From Bacteroidia bacterium (GTDB lineage: Bacteria > Bacteroidota > Bacteroidia > B-17B0 > Aurantibacillaceae): 64,000 nucleotides of DNA. The notes beneath the pieces were generated by a model that worked only from the letters and a program-made list of their open reading frames with translations, searched no databases and was not told where the DNA came from. Position numbers and translations under genes: made by a program. The stretch is taken from the NCBI GenBank assembly GCA_021740825.1, contig JAIOZA010000006.1:45810-109809 (forward strand), given 5' to 3'. Positions 34,752 to 42,911 of the stretch are shown one piece after another (positions within the stretch are counted from its first letter, which is position 1; every line of letters starts with the position of its first letter).

Positions 34752-37241
34752 CTAATTTATTATTTGAATTTTTGCAACACGATTACCAATTGCAATAAAA
34801 TATAAGCCTGATTGTAAATCAAGATTTAATGTAGATTTATTAGACTGAATTTTACCTTTTTTAACCTCTCTTCCTAATTGATCATAAATGCGATATTCAT
34901 GAGTACTCACTATGGCATCTATTTTTATTGTTATTTGACCGCTTGTTGGATTTGGATAAACAATAAGATTGGTAGTTTTCTTAATTTGCTCCTCAAGGCC
35001 TGTTACCGAAACAAATCCATCATAAATACGATGCGTTGTTGTATTTGTTGTAATCGGACTATTAAAGTCAAAATAGATGTCTGCATCATTAGTAATTAGT
35101 GTTCCCGGAGCAAGATTTGGAACTTGTTCTACGTGAAATGTAACGAAACCATTACTTCCTGCCAAATTGGTTGTGCTATCAGGTAAATTAATGTTATTAA
35201 AAGTCCATTCCAAAACTCTTGGCCCATACATTCTAAAGGTGTAATTATGACTTGATACTCCTGGGGTTACAGTAAAAATATTTAAATCTATATCCAAGGT
35301 ATCTCTAACAACTACTGTAAAAGCGGTATCTGTGCCGGTATTTTGAAAGCGTATCACATACTGTAATTGCTGATTAGGTTGAATAAAATTTAAATTGGTT
35401 TGTCCAATAGGATAACCTTTTTTATCATTAGGATCATAACTACCTGTAACCAAACCACAATAGATATCAACTACAGGATCGGCATCATCCAAAGGAAAAT
35501 CATTTACATTATCAGGTACCCAATTGGTAGTATCTCCGCAGGCTTCTACGTGGGCATTTGGATGCGAATTTCCGGGATGCAAAGGATGTTGCGCTACATT
35601 TAAAATCCATGTTTGTCCGTTACCAAAATAAGATAATATAATTGTTTGACCTCCAGAAATCATTATAGAATCAGTAATTGTTAATACACCATCCACTGTT
35701 ACCCACATAGGCGCATAGCATTCCATATCGCCACCGCCTGGGCTACCAGTGTTAGTAATAGAAAAATAAACGCTATCTCCTTGGCACCAACCATCAACAC
35801 TTAAGCTAGATTGATCCCAAGGCAAGGTGCAAGGTTGAGGAAAGCCATTTGTTGAACCGCCACCTCCGCCAGCAGGAGGCGGACTAGGCACTGTATCTAA
35901 AGCGCAAGCTTGTATAGGATATAATGTGGCATCCATACAAAGTGTTTGATTTAAAAGTGCATTACAACTTATAGTAGTTGACAAATTAAAATTAACGCAC
36001 TGACCAATATTTATATTACCCGTTTGAAAACGGAAAGTATTGTTACCTAAAGATGTATAGGGCAAAGTAGCACTATTAATGATAATTAATGGATCGAGTT
36101 CCACATCAACATACGATGCAAGTAAAGTATCAGATGCTGTGTTTTGATTACAAGCAGAAACAAATATTTTTTGATTACTAAAACATCTTCTTAAAAAAGG
36201 TGCATAGATACTCACATCTGGGCTAGTACAAGGGTTAGTGCTGATTAAGCCAAAGTTTGGACCATTTGTAAAACTATTTGGATTAATTACTGCAAAAGTT
36301 TGACTTGCCGAACAGGTGGGTAACCAATTTAGGTTAGTAGTATCTATTGTTATGGTATAATTACCAGAGGGTAATGAGTCAATTGACCAAATTCCGTTAA
36401 CTGTTTGTGTAACATAATTACCTGGCTGCACAACCAAATTGATATCATTTACAATTCCTGTTTCCACCGTTTCTTTTAAACAATTGGTATTTAAATCTTG
36501 CCAAATAAAACCTGAGCAGGTAAATTCATTACCACAATTACCAAATTTTATGTTTGGTCTGTATATTGTATTTGGTGCAAATCCACCCGGACAAGAAGAA
36601 CAACTACAAACATAAATTTGATCACTAATATACCATTTGACTGAATTAAATGGAGTTGCCGTGTAGGGTGAGGAAGAATTATTTGTATAGTTAGTTGTAA
36701 AATCAGTACATACATCAATTAAAAGGTTTGATACACCATCCCATACATAAGCGTTTTGAAAATTATAAGTATTCCAACCAGTTGTGATATTAATAATTGG
36801 TGAAAAATAAACTTGCATCAAACCTACACTATCAAATGCAGTAGCTGGGACTAAATCAATTTCATTGGTACATTTCATTTTTATTGAAAAGTTAGGATAG
36901 GTAGAGGTTCCATTAATTGTTGTTATATTCCAAGAGATACTTGATATTTTACCAGGTACAACACCAGCAGCTAATAATTCATTGGCTAAATATAATATTT
37001 GATGACGACCATTCTTATACCAATTACTATAGATTGCAGGATAGGTAGTACTTGAGTTCACATTTGTTCCAGTTCCTATTGCTATTAGGTTTGGAGCACT
37101 GCAACTTCCAGTAGTTGATAAACCGCAAGCAATTGAACTAGTTTTTGTTTTGTTTAGATTTACAATATCGCTGCTTTTAATCTGCGCTAATGCAACTGCT
37201 GCAGCAATTATAAAATAAAAGGTAAAAAGTTGATTTTTCAT
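34752..37241 (-). CDS. T9SS type A secreted protein with DUF7619-like domain
   Basis: 829-residue cargo protein. It has a signal peptide (KNQLFTFYFIIAAAVALAQ) and a C-terminal type A sorting domain starting NLIVYPNPTSGQITIKI. From the N-terminus there is a Cys-containing beta domain (up to ~240), an SdrD-like B domain (SGFIWQDLNTNCLKETVE), beta-rich regions, then a DUF7619-like segment with GSYDPNDKKGYPIGQ and LQYVIRFQNTGTDTAF, typical of Bacteroidota T9SS proteins. No enzymatic motif is visible. A Pro/Gly linker (VPSPPPAGGGGGSTNGFP) sits in the middle. It is probably a cell-surface or released adhesin or matrix protein. Confidence 0.88.
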   Translation of the reverse strand: MKNQLFTFYFIIAAAVALAQIKSSDIVNLNKTKTSSIACGLSTTGSCSAPNLIAIGTGTNVNSSTTYPAIYSNWYKNGRHQILYLANELLAAGVVPGKISSISWNITTINGTSTYPNFSIKMKCTNEIDLVPATAFDSVGLMQVYFSPIINITTGWNTYNFQNAYVWDGVSNLLIDVCTDFTTNYTNNSSSPYTATPFNSVKWYISDQIYVCSCSSCPGGFAPNTIYRPNIKFGNCGNEFTCSGFIWQDLNTNCLKETVETGIVNDINLVVQPGNYVTQTVNGIWSIDSLPSGNYTITIDTTNLNWLPTCSASQTFAVINPNSFTNGPNFGLISTNPCTSPDVSIYAPFLRRCFSNQKIFVSACNQNTASDTLLASYVDVELDPLIIINSATLPYTSLGNNTFRFQTGNINIGQCVNFNLSTTISCNALLNQTLCMDATLYPIQACALDTVPSPPPAGGGGGSTNGFPQPCTLPWDQSSLSVDGWCQGDSVYFSITNTGSPGGGDMECYAPMWVTVDGVLTITDSIMISGGQTIILSYFGNGQTWILNVAQHPLHPGNSHPNAHVEACGDTTNWVPDNVNDFPLDDADPVVDIYCGLVTGSYDPNDKKGYPIGQTNLNFIQPNQQLQYVIRFQNTGTDTAFTVVVRDTLDIDLNIFTVTPGVSSHNYTFRMYGPRVLEWTFNNINLPDSTTNLAGSNGFVTFHVEQVPNLAPGTLITNDADIYFDFNSPITTNTTTHRIYDGFVSVTGLEEQIKKTTNLIVYPNPTSGQITIKIDAIVSTHEYRIYDQLGREVKKGKIQSNKSTLNLDLQSGLYFIAIGNRVAKIQIIN

Positions 37242-37392
37242 GTGCTTGATTTAAATTAATAATTAAGAGAAAAAATTGAGAACAATTTATAACCATTTAT
37301 ATAATTTAAATCTACTAAAAATTTCTAAATACAAAAAGTTATTTACTGTGTTAAAGGGAATTATTTTTCTCGTAAAGAAAAATATAACTTAG

Positions 37393-39501
37393 TTAACCAA
37401 TCTTACTCCAAGAAGACCTTGTTTTACCTTGAAATTGCAATTGATGAAATAATAATTGATTTTCGGGAGTAGCTAAATTAGGATCTTCATTTAAAATTGC
37501 CTGCGCTGAAGAACGAGCTAATTGCAGAATTTGTCCATCCTTTGCCAAATCAGCAATCTTTAAATCCATCACTCCGCTTTGTTGTGTTCCATCTAAATCG
37601 CCTGGTCCACGCAACTTTAAATCTACTTCACTAATTTCAAAACCATCATTGGTTCTTACCATAGTTTCCATTCTTAATTTGCTATCGACTCCTAATTTAT
37701 AAGAAGTCATTAATATACAATAGGACTTATCGGCTCCACGCCCTACTCTACCTCTCAACTGATGTAATTGAGATAAACCAAAACGCTCAGCACTTTCAAT
37801 TACCATTACAGATGCATTAGGAATATTTACTCCTACTTCAATAACGGTAGTAGCAACCATAATTTGAGTTTCTTTTTTTATAAAACGTTGCATTTCAAAT
37901 TCCTTTTGCTGTGGTGTTAACTTTCCATGCACAATACTGATTTGATAGTGCGGTGGTTGAAAGTCGTTCAACAAATCATCATAACCACGTTCTAAATTTT
38001 GGTAATCCATTTTTTCGCTTTCTTGAATTAATGGATATACAATATATACCTGACGTCCTAAAGCAATTTCCTGTTTCACAAAACCAATTAATCGTAAGCG
38101 CTGACTTTCCATAAAGTGCATCGTAGTAATTGGTTTACGACCAGGCGGTAATTCATCAATAACAGAGGTATCTAAATCGCCATATAAAGTCATTGCTAAC
38201 GTTCTGGGAATTGGTGTTGCTGTCATTATTAAAACGTGAGGTGGCTGTGTATTTTTTTTGTGCATTTTACCTCGTTGTGCAACACCAAAGCGATGTTGCT
38301 CATCGATTACCACTAATCCTAAATTTTTAAAAACAACCACATCTTCAATCAAGGCATGAGTACCAATTAAAATATGAATAGCACCGGATGATAAATCAGC
38401 ATGTAATTCTCTACGAGCTTTTGTTTTTGAAGAACCTGTTAAAATCGACACTTTCAAACCTAAAGTTTCAACTAGTTCCGAGATTGTTTCGAAATGTTGT
38501 TTCGCTAAAATTTCGGTAGGTGCCATTAAACAGGATTGAAATCCGTTATCTACAGCCAACAACATGCTTAACAATGCTACTAACGTTTTTCCACTACCAA
38601 CATCACCTTGCACTAAACGGCTCATTTGTTTTCCTGAACCCATATCAATCCGTATTTCCTTCACAACACGTTTTTGAGCATTGGTTAATTGAAACGGTAA
38701 ATATTTATTATAAAAATCATTAAAGACATCGCCCACCTTTCCAAACACAAAGCCTTCAACACTTTGATGGCGAACTATATTACTTCGCAGCAATTTTAAC
38801 TGTACATAAAACAGTTCTTCAAACTTTAACCGAAAACGTGCTTTATCAAGTAGTTCTTTTGAATCCGGAAAATGAACTTGCTTTAATGCTTCTAGCTTTG
38901 ATAATAAATTAAAATCTTGAATAACGGCTTTAGTTAAAGTCTCCTGAATATTTTGCTCATTTAATTGAATGATAAGCAAACGCATACATTTGCGAATACC
39001 ATCACTGTCTAAATTTCTAAATTTTAATTTTTCAGTACTATTATATACCGATTGAAAGGAAGATTGACTTGCTAAAAATTCTGGTGTTATAAAATTAATA
39101 TCTGGATGCGCCATGTTAAAGCGACCCATAAAAGCAGTTGCCTTTCCGTAAACAATATATTCTGTATTGGATTTTAATTTCTCAGCCATCCATTTAGCAC
39201 CTTGAAACCAAACTAATTCTATAACACCTGAACTATCTCTAAATTTAGCCACTAAACGTTTAGCGCGCTTATCACCTGCAAAATCTATTTCAATAATATG
39301 CCCTCGTAATTGGTAGTAGGCCGAATCTTCAACAACCTCTCTTACACTATGAAATTGAGTTCTATCAACATACCTAAAGGGATAATGCGTTATTAAATCT
39401 TTATATGTAAATATAAATAATTCTTTTTGTAATACTTCCGCACGCTGCGGACCAATACCTTTGAGGTAACTAATTGGTGTATCTAAAAAAGAAGGAGTCA
39501 T
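37393..39501 (-). CDS. recG: ATP-dependent DNA helicase RecG
   Basis: Branch-migrating helicase that reverses stalled forks and acts in recombination repair. A wedge/OB domain with ISYLKGIGPQRAEVLQKEL at the N-terminus, Walker A GDVGSGKTLVALLSML, the DEQHRFGVAQRGKM box, MTATPIPRTLAM, and the C-terminal QLRGRVGRGADKSYC motif VI are present. The ORF track begins seven codons upstream at 39522; I prefer the ATG at 39501 (MTPSFLDTPI), because a perfect TAATTTTG -7 element sits 5 nt before it, so the upstream ATG would fall outside the transcript. That gives 702 residues, close to E. coli RecG (693). Confidence 0.94.
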   Translation of the reverse strand: MTPSFLDTPISYLKGIGPQRAEVLQKELFIFTYKDLITHYPFRYVDRTQFHSVREVVEDSAYYQLRGHIIEIDFAGDKRAKRLVAKFRDSSGVIELVWFQGAKWMAEKLKSNTEYIVYGKATAFMGRFNMAHPDINFITPEFLASQSSFQSVYNSTEKLKFRNLDSDGIRKCMRLLIIQLNEQNIQETLTKAVIQDFNLLSKLEALKQVHFPDSKELLDKARFRLKFEELFYVQLKLLRSNIVRHQSVEGFVFGKVGDVFNDFYNKYLPFQLTNAQKRVVKEIRIDMGSGKQMSRLVQGDVGSGKTLVALLSMLLAVDNGFQSCLMAPTEILAKQHFETISELVETLGLKVSILTGSSKTKARRELHADLSSGAIHILIGTHALIEDVVVFKNLGLVVIDEQHRFGVAQRGKMHKKNTQPPHVLIMTATPIPRTLAMTLYGDLDTSVIDELPPGRKPITTMHFMESQRLRLIGFVKQEIALGRQVYIVYPLIQESEKMDYQNLERGYDDLLNDFQPPHYQISIVHGKLTPQQKEFEMQRFIKKETQIMVATTVIEVGVNIPNASVMVIESAERFGLSQLHQLRGRVGRGADKSYCILMTSYKLGVDSKLRMETMVRTNDGFEISEVDLKLRGPGDLDGTQQSGVMDLKIADLAKDGQILQLARSSAQAILNEDPNLATPENQLLFHQLQFQGKTRSSWSKIG

Positions 39502-39506
39502 TTGAG

Positions 39507-39514
39507 CAAAATTA
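39507..39514 (-). promoter_or_regulatory. -7 element TAATTTTG of recG, 5 nt before the start codon
   Basis: Perfect TAnnTTTG match on the minus strand, with CTCAA before ATG 39501 and TTG about 20 nt upstream as a possible -33 contact. This implies a leaderless or nearly leaderless recG mRNA. Confidence 0.6.
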
Positions 39515-39573
39515 ATACACATCTGCTGTTAATACAATTTTGCTTAATCAAATTATAAACAATTAAACTCCAT

Positions 39574-39581
39574 TATTTTTG
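39574..39581 (+). promoter_or_regulatory. -7 element TATTTTTG, 4 nt before a GTG start
   Basis: Perfect TAnnTTTG element with TCTT before the GTG at 39586. It is divergent from recG; the two start-proximal elements are about 60 bp apart. Confidence 0.55.
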
Positions 39582-39585
39582 TCTT

Positions 39586-40254
39586 GTGAAACTAAAGTTG
39601 ATTTGCATTTTTATATTAATTTCCTTTTTTGTTAAAGGTCAGTTTTTAGATACCTTTAAAGTTTTCCTTCATTCTCGACCTAGCATCGATGCACGGTTGG
39701 AATCGCGTTATTCCTTTATAAATAATTCAGCCACAAAAGTTACAGGTGTTAGATTAGGATTAAGTTTTAAAAGAAAACTCCGACTAGGTTTAGGATATAG
39801 TTGGTTAGACACTGATGTTTTTGAAAAAAGAACTATAATGGATGGAAACGGAAATCTAATTAATACAAAAGATTATTTCAAATTTGGATATGTATGCTTT
39901 TACGCTGATTTTGTTTTTCATAAAACAAAGCGCTGGCAATTGAGTGTGCCAATACAGTGCGGCACGGGCATGTATTGGACACAATACAACGATGGAATTA
40001 AAATCATAAAATCAAAAAAACGTTTGTTGCTTTTTTACGAACCAGGAATTACTATTCAATTTAAAGTTACAAAATGGCTTGGCCTAGGTTTAGATGTATG
40101 CGGAAGGCTTGCCTTAAGAAACACAAACTATGTTGGTAATAAATTAAATTCGTTTGTATTAGCACCTAAACTACTAATTTGGTTCGATCAGATTTTTTAT
40201 ACAATTGCACCAAAATCAAAATTGACGAAAAAATTTGGTCCTGCTTATTGGTGA
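39586..40254 (+). CDS. uncharacterised exported beta-rich protein
   Basis: 222-residue protein beginning with a signal peptide (KLKLICIFILISFFVKGQ) and then alternating amphipathic strands with many Arg/Lys/Tyr residues (RLGLSFKRKLRLGLGYSWLD, RWQLSVPIQCGTGMYW, KWLGLGLDVCGRLALRN), which suggests a small outer-membrane barrel. It starts with GTG at 39586, four nucleotides after a -7 element. I do not recognise a named family, and no function is offered. It is divergent from recG; downstream is a decayed tRNA copy. Confidence 0.7.
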   Translation: MKLKLICIFILISFFVKGQFLDTFKVFLHSRPSIDARLESRYSFINNSATKVTGVRLGLSFKRKLRLGLGYSWLDTDVFEKRTIMDGNGNLINTKDYFKFGYVCFYADFVFHKTKRWQLSVPIQCGTGMYWTQYNDGIKIIKSKKRLLLFYEPGITIQFKVTKWLGLGLDVCGRLALRNTNYVGNKLNSFVLAPKLLIWFDQIFYTIAPKSKLTKKFGPAYW

Positions 40255-40279
40255 GTTTATTTAATTTTTATATAACAAA

Positions 40280-40372
40280 AAAAACATTCTTTAAAAGAAC
40301 GGGCTTCGTAGTGAGGAAGAGATTTGAACTCCCGTCCGCCAGCTGGCGGATATGAATGCTATGCTCAACCGA
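40280..40372 (-). pseudogene. decayed tRNA-Met copy with terminator remnant and inserted palindrome
   Basis: Compared with the intact tRNA-Met at 41840-41913, this stretch keeps the terminator remnant, the acceptor 3' half and the T-arm (GTAGTGAGGAAGAGATTTGA and the next few bases, one mismatch to the tRNA). The anticodon-stem/variable region is replaced by a perfect 16-bp palindrome TCCGCCAGCTGGCGGA (40335-40350). Part of the D-side survives (ATGCTCAACC), but the 5' acceptor half is missing. It cannot fold into a functional tRNA. It is probably a partial duplication that has decayed. Confidence 0.8.
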
Positions 40373-40457
40373 TAAAATTCCAAATAAATTCTCTGCCTTT
40401 AGCACTTTTTAATTGCTAGTTAAATCGCTATTTAGTATAATTTCAGTAGAAGATAAA

Positions 40458-41648
40458 TTATTTTTTAAAGTCAACCTTGAAAAATTTCGAATATGAACTC
40501 TCAAATGAATTCTTACTATTATTGAACGAATTATTTATAATATCATATGAATACAAAACGATGTATTCATAGTTCCTTTGAAGGAATTGTATTTCCGTTT
40601 TATCATCTAAATTATATTTATTCGCATAAGAAAACCTTAAGTTTCCTAATGTTATAAAACCGTCATGAGTTTGTGGATATTTTAAAGTAACAAAAGTGTA
40701 TGGCGTCGTTTTGTTTTTTTTGAAAGCTTGATATTTCGGCCATAGCGTGTCTTTTTGAACAAGATTAATCGGTGCAAATAGAACTGTTGACGTTGTCATT
40801 TTTTTATGATTGTGTTTAAATTTAGACATAATTTCAGGCCAACGTTTATTTGCAATTTTAATGCTTCTTCCTTCTAAAGTTGTATGGAATGAAATGATTT
40901 TTTTAAATGATTTAGTTGAAGTAGTATCATATTTAATAAAATCCTGAGCACCCATGCTATGCCCCACAGCAAATATGTTATTAGAGTCTACGTTAAAGCT
41001 TTTTTTTGTTTGGTTTATAATAAATTTAATATCGGTAGCAAAATCAAACCTATCGTCACTTGAGCCGATTAAGCCTTCGTAAAAATCTGCAGGCAAGTTA
41101 TAGTTAGAAGAAACTACTAAATATCCTTTGCTAGCCATAAATTCACAAAAAACATTATTATCATTGGGGGTGCTTTGTGCTCCATGGTGGTATATTATAC
41201 AAGGTAATTTACCATTAATAATTGCTATGTCTTTTTTTGCATTAACTGTTGTTGATAATACATCATTATAAAGTTTTTTTGCTATTGTGTCAAATTGCAC
41301 ATTAGTAAATGTTTTAATATTTCTACAAATTGCGTCACTTATTAAAATCCTATTATATCTACAAATTAATGAATCATATAAGTTTTTGTAATTGGCTATT
41401 TTGTCAAAATCCCAATAATTTCTATACTTTAAATAATTTGATTCTGACTGGTCATGTGAAGGATACCAAATACATACATAAAATGGTTTATTTTCCTTTA
41501 AATCATAGAAAGAAAACTTTTCATCATTTTTAATGAAAATAGTGTCTTTATATCCGACCGCAAATTTACCTGGTTGCAATGCTCCCCATTGAGGAAATTC
41601 TTGTGAAAATAGGTTACTATAAATTATTAATAGAAATACGGTCCTCAT
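40458..41648 (-). CDS. exported alpha/beta-hydrolase, PAF-acetylhydrolase/dienelactone-hydrolase-like
   Basis: 396-residue protein with a short signal peptide (RTVFLLIIYSNLFSQ). The alpha/beta-hydrolase core is visible: an oxyanion-region strand IIYHHGAQSTPNDNN, the nucleophile elbow FAVGHSMGAQDFIK (Ser in GHSMG), and a late histidine in YPQTHDGFIT. This layout resembles platelet-activating-factor acetylhydrolase and dienelactone hydrolases. The substrate, an ester or peptide in the periplasm or outside, cannot be named. It is monocistronic and lies between the decayed tRNA remnant and the tRNA-Met/tRNA-Arg genes. Numerous Asn/Lys residues reflect the AT-rich composition. Confidence 0.8.
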   Translation of the reverse strand: MRTVFLLIIYSNLFSQEFPQWGALQPGKFAVGYKDTIFIKNDEKFSFYDLKENKPFYVCIWYPSHDQSESNYLKYRNYWDFDKIANYKNLYDSLICRYNRILISDAICRNIKTFTNVQFDTIAKKLYNDVLSTTVNAKKDIAIINGKLPCIIYHHGAQSTPNDNNVFCEFMASKGYLVVSSNYNLPADFYEGLIGSSDDRFDFATDIKFIINQTKKSFNVDSNNIFAVGHSMGAQDFIKYDTTSTKSFKKIISFHTTLEGRSIKIANKRWPEIMSKFKHNHKKMTTSTVLFAPINLVQKDTLWPKYQAFKKNKTTPYTFVTLKYPQTHDGFITLGNLRFSYANKYNLDDKTEIQFLQRNYEYIVLYSYDIINNSFNNSKNSFESSYSKFFKVDFKK

Positions 41649-41810
41649 GTCTAATTATTTTAGATTGTTTCCATTTTTTTTACGTCAAAAACTATAATAA
41701 TGTTTTAAATATAAAAATATTAACGTAATAATTGTCAAATATTAGCTAACATAAATCTTTTGAAATTTCTCAGAATATAAAGCGTAAACAATATACATAT
41801 TTACCAAAAA

Positions 41811-41837
41811 AAGCCCATTCTTTAACAGAACGGGCTT
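41811..41837 (-). terminator. Rho-independent terminator of the tRNA pair
   Basis: On the minus strand AAGCCCGTTCTGTTAAAGAA leads into TGGGCTT and a T6 run: a stem of AAGCCC/GGGCTT extended by near-complementary TTCT/AGAA. It directly follows tRNA-Met. Confidence 0.88.
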
Positions 41838-41839
41838 CG

Positions 41840-41913
41840 TAGTGAGGAGGAGATTTGAACTCCCGACCTTCGGGTTATGAATCCGATGCTCTAACCAACT
41901 GAGCTACCTCACC
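41840..41913 (-). tRNA. tRNA-Met (CAT)
   Basis: 74 nt. Acceptor GGTGAGG pairs with CCTCACT, the D-stem GCTC/GAGC and D-loop AGTTGGTTA are standard, the anticodon loop TTCATAA carries CAT, and the T-arm is GGGAG/CTCCT with the TTCAAAT loop. It matches the elongator tRNA-Met pattern (an initiator would have the C1-A72 mismatch and GGG/CCC anticodon stem; a lysidine tRNA-Ile2 is a less likely alternative). CCA is not encoded. A terminator starts 2 nt after its 3' end. Confidence 0.92.
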
Positions 41914-41956
41914 ATTTTTTAAAACAAAACCCTCTGAATACAAAGGGTTTTATCTG

Positions 41957-42030
41957 TGATCGTGTAGGGATTCGAACCCCAAACCTTCTCATCCGTAGTG
42001 AGATGCTCTATCCAGTTGAGCTACACAACC
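41957..42030 (-). tRNA. tRNA-Arg (ACG)
   Basis: 74 nt. Acceptor GGTTGTG pairs with CACGATC, the D-arm is GCTC-AACTGGATA-GAGC, the anticodon loop CTACGGA carries ACG, and the T-arm has TTCGAAT. Discriminator A, CCA not encoded. It lies 43 bp upstream of tRNA-Met on the same strand and is probably co-transcribed and processed with it. Confidence 0.92.
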
Positions 42031-42098
42031 AATCCAAAAAATTGGAGTGCAAATATACTTATTTTACTTAAATTGCAAAGTATTTTAAACGATTTTTT

Positions 42099-42908
42099 AT
42101 GCAGTCAATTATTGAATCTATCTGGGACAATCGAGATTTATTAAATCTACCTTCTAATAAAGATATTATTCGACAAATTATAGAGAATTTAGATAAAGGA
42201 ATAATAAGAGTTGCTGAACCTATATCTGATGGGACTTGGAAAGTTAATGATTGGATAAAAAAAGCGGTAATATTATATTTCCCAATTCAACAAATGGAAA
42301 CTATTGAAGTTGGGCCATTTGAATTTCATGATAAAATGAAATTAAAAACAAATTTTGCTGAAGCCGGAGTTAGAGCAGTTCCAGGCTCGATTGCACGTTA
42401 TGGCAGTTTTATTTCAAAAGGTGTAATCATGATGCCCAGTTTTGTGAATATTGGTGCTTTTGTGGATGAAGGAACTATGATTGATACGTGGGCAACTGTT
42501 GGCAGTTGTGCTCAAATTGGAAAACATGTTCACTTAAGCGGTGGAGTTGGTATTGGTGGCGTATTGGAGCCAGTGCAAGCTGCTCCAGTAATAATTGAGG
42601 ACGGGTGCTTTATTGGCTCGCGCTGCATTGTTGTAGAAGGTGTTCGTGTTGGTAAGGAAGCTGTTCTTGGTGCAAATGTTTGTTTAACCATGTCTACCAA
42701 AATTATTGACGTTACAGGTGATACGCCTATAGAAACAAAAGGATATGTTCCTGAAAGAAGTGTTGTTATACCGGGCTCATACACAAAACAATTTCCTGCA
42801 GGAGAATACCAAGTGCCTTGCGCTTTAATTATTGGAAAGCGTAAAGCAAGCACCGATTTAAAAACATCCCTAAATGATGCTTTAAGAGAACATAATGTAG
42901 CCGTATAA
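42099..42908 (+). CDS. dapD: 2,3,4,5-tetrahydropyridine-2,6-dicarboxylate N-succinyltransferase
   Basis: Third-stage enzyme of the succinylase branch of diaminopimelate/lysine synthesis. It is a left-handed beta-helix with hexapeptide repeats: GVIMMPSFVNIGAFVDEGTM, LSGGVGIGGVLEPVQAAPVI and EDGCFIGSRCIVVEGVRVG. The helical N-terminal domain MQSIIESIWDNRDLLN is also present. The 269-residue length is usual. It shows that the organism uses the succinylated-intermediate route; the pathway partner dapB is at 1.7 kb. It is followed at 3 bp by a GT9 gene and is probably co-transcribed. Confidence 0.95.
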   Translation: MQSIIESIWDNRDLLNLPSNKDIIRQIIENLDKGIIRVAEPISDGTWKVNDWIKKAVILYFPIQQMETIEVGPFEFHDKMKLKTNFAEAGVRAVPGSIARYGSFISKGVIMMPSFVNIGAFVDEGTMIDTWATVGSCAQIGKHVHLSGGVGIGGVLEPVQAAPVIIEDGCFIGSRCIVVEGVRVGKEAVLGANVCLTMSTKIIDVTGDTPIETKGYVPERSVVIPGSYTKQFPAGEYQVPCALIIGKRKASTDLKTSLNDALREHNVAV

Positions 42909-42911
42909 ACT

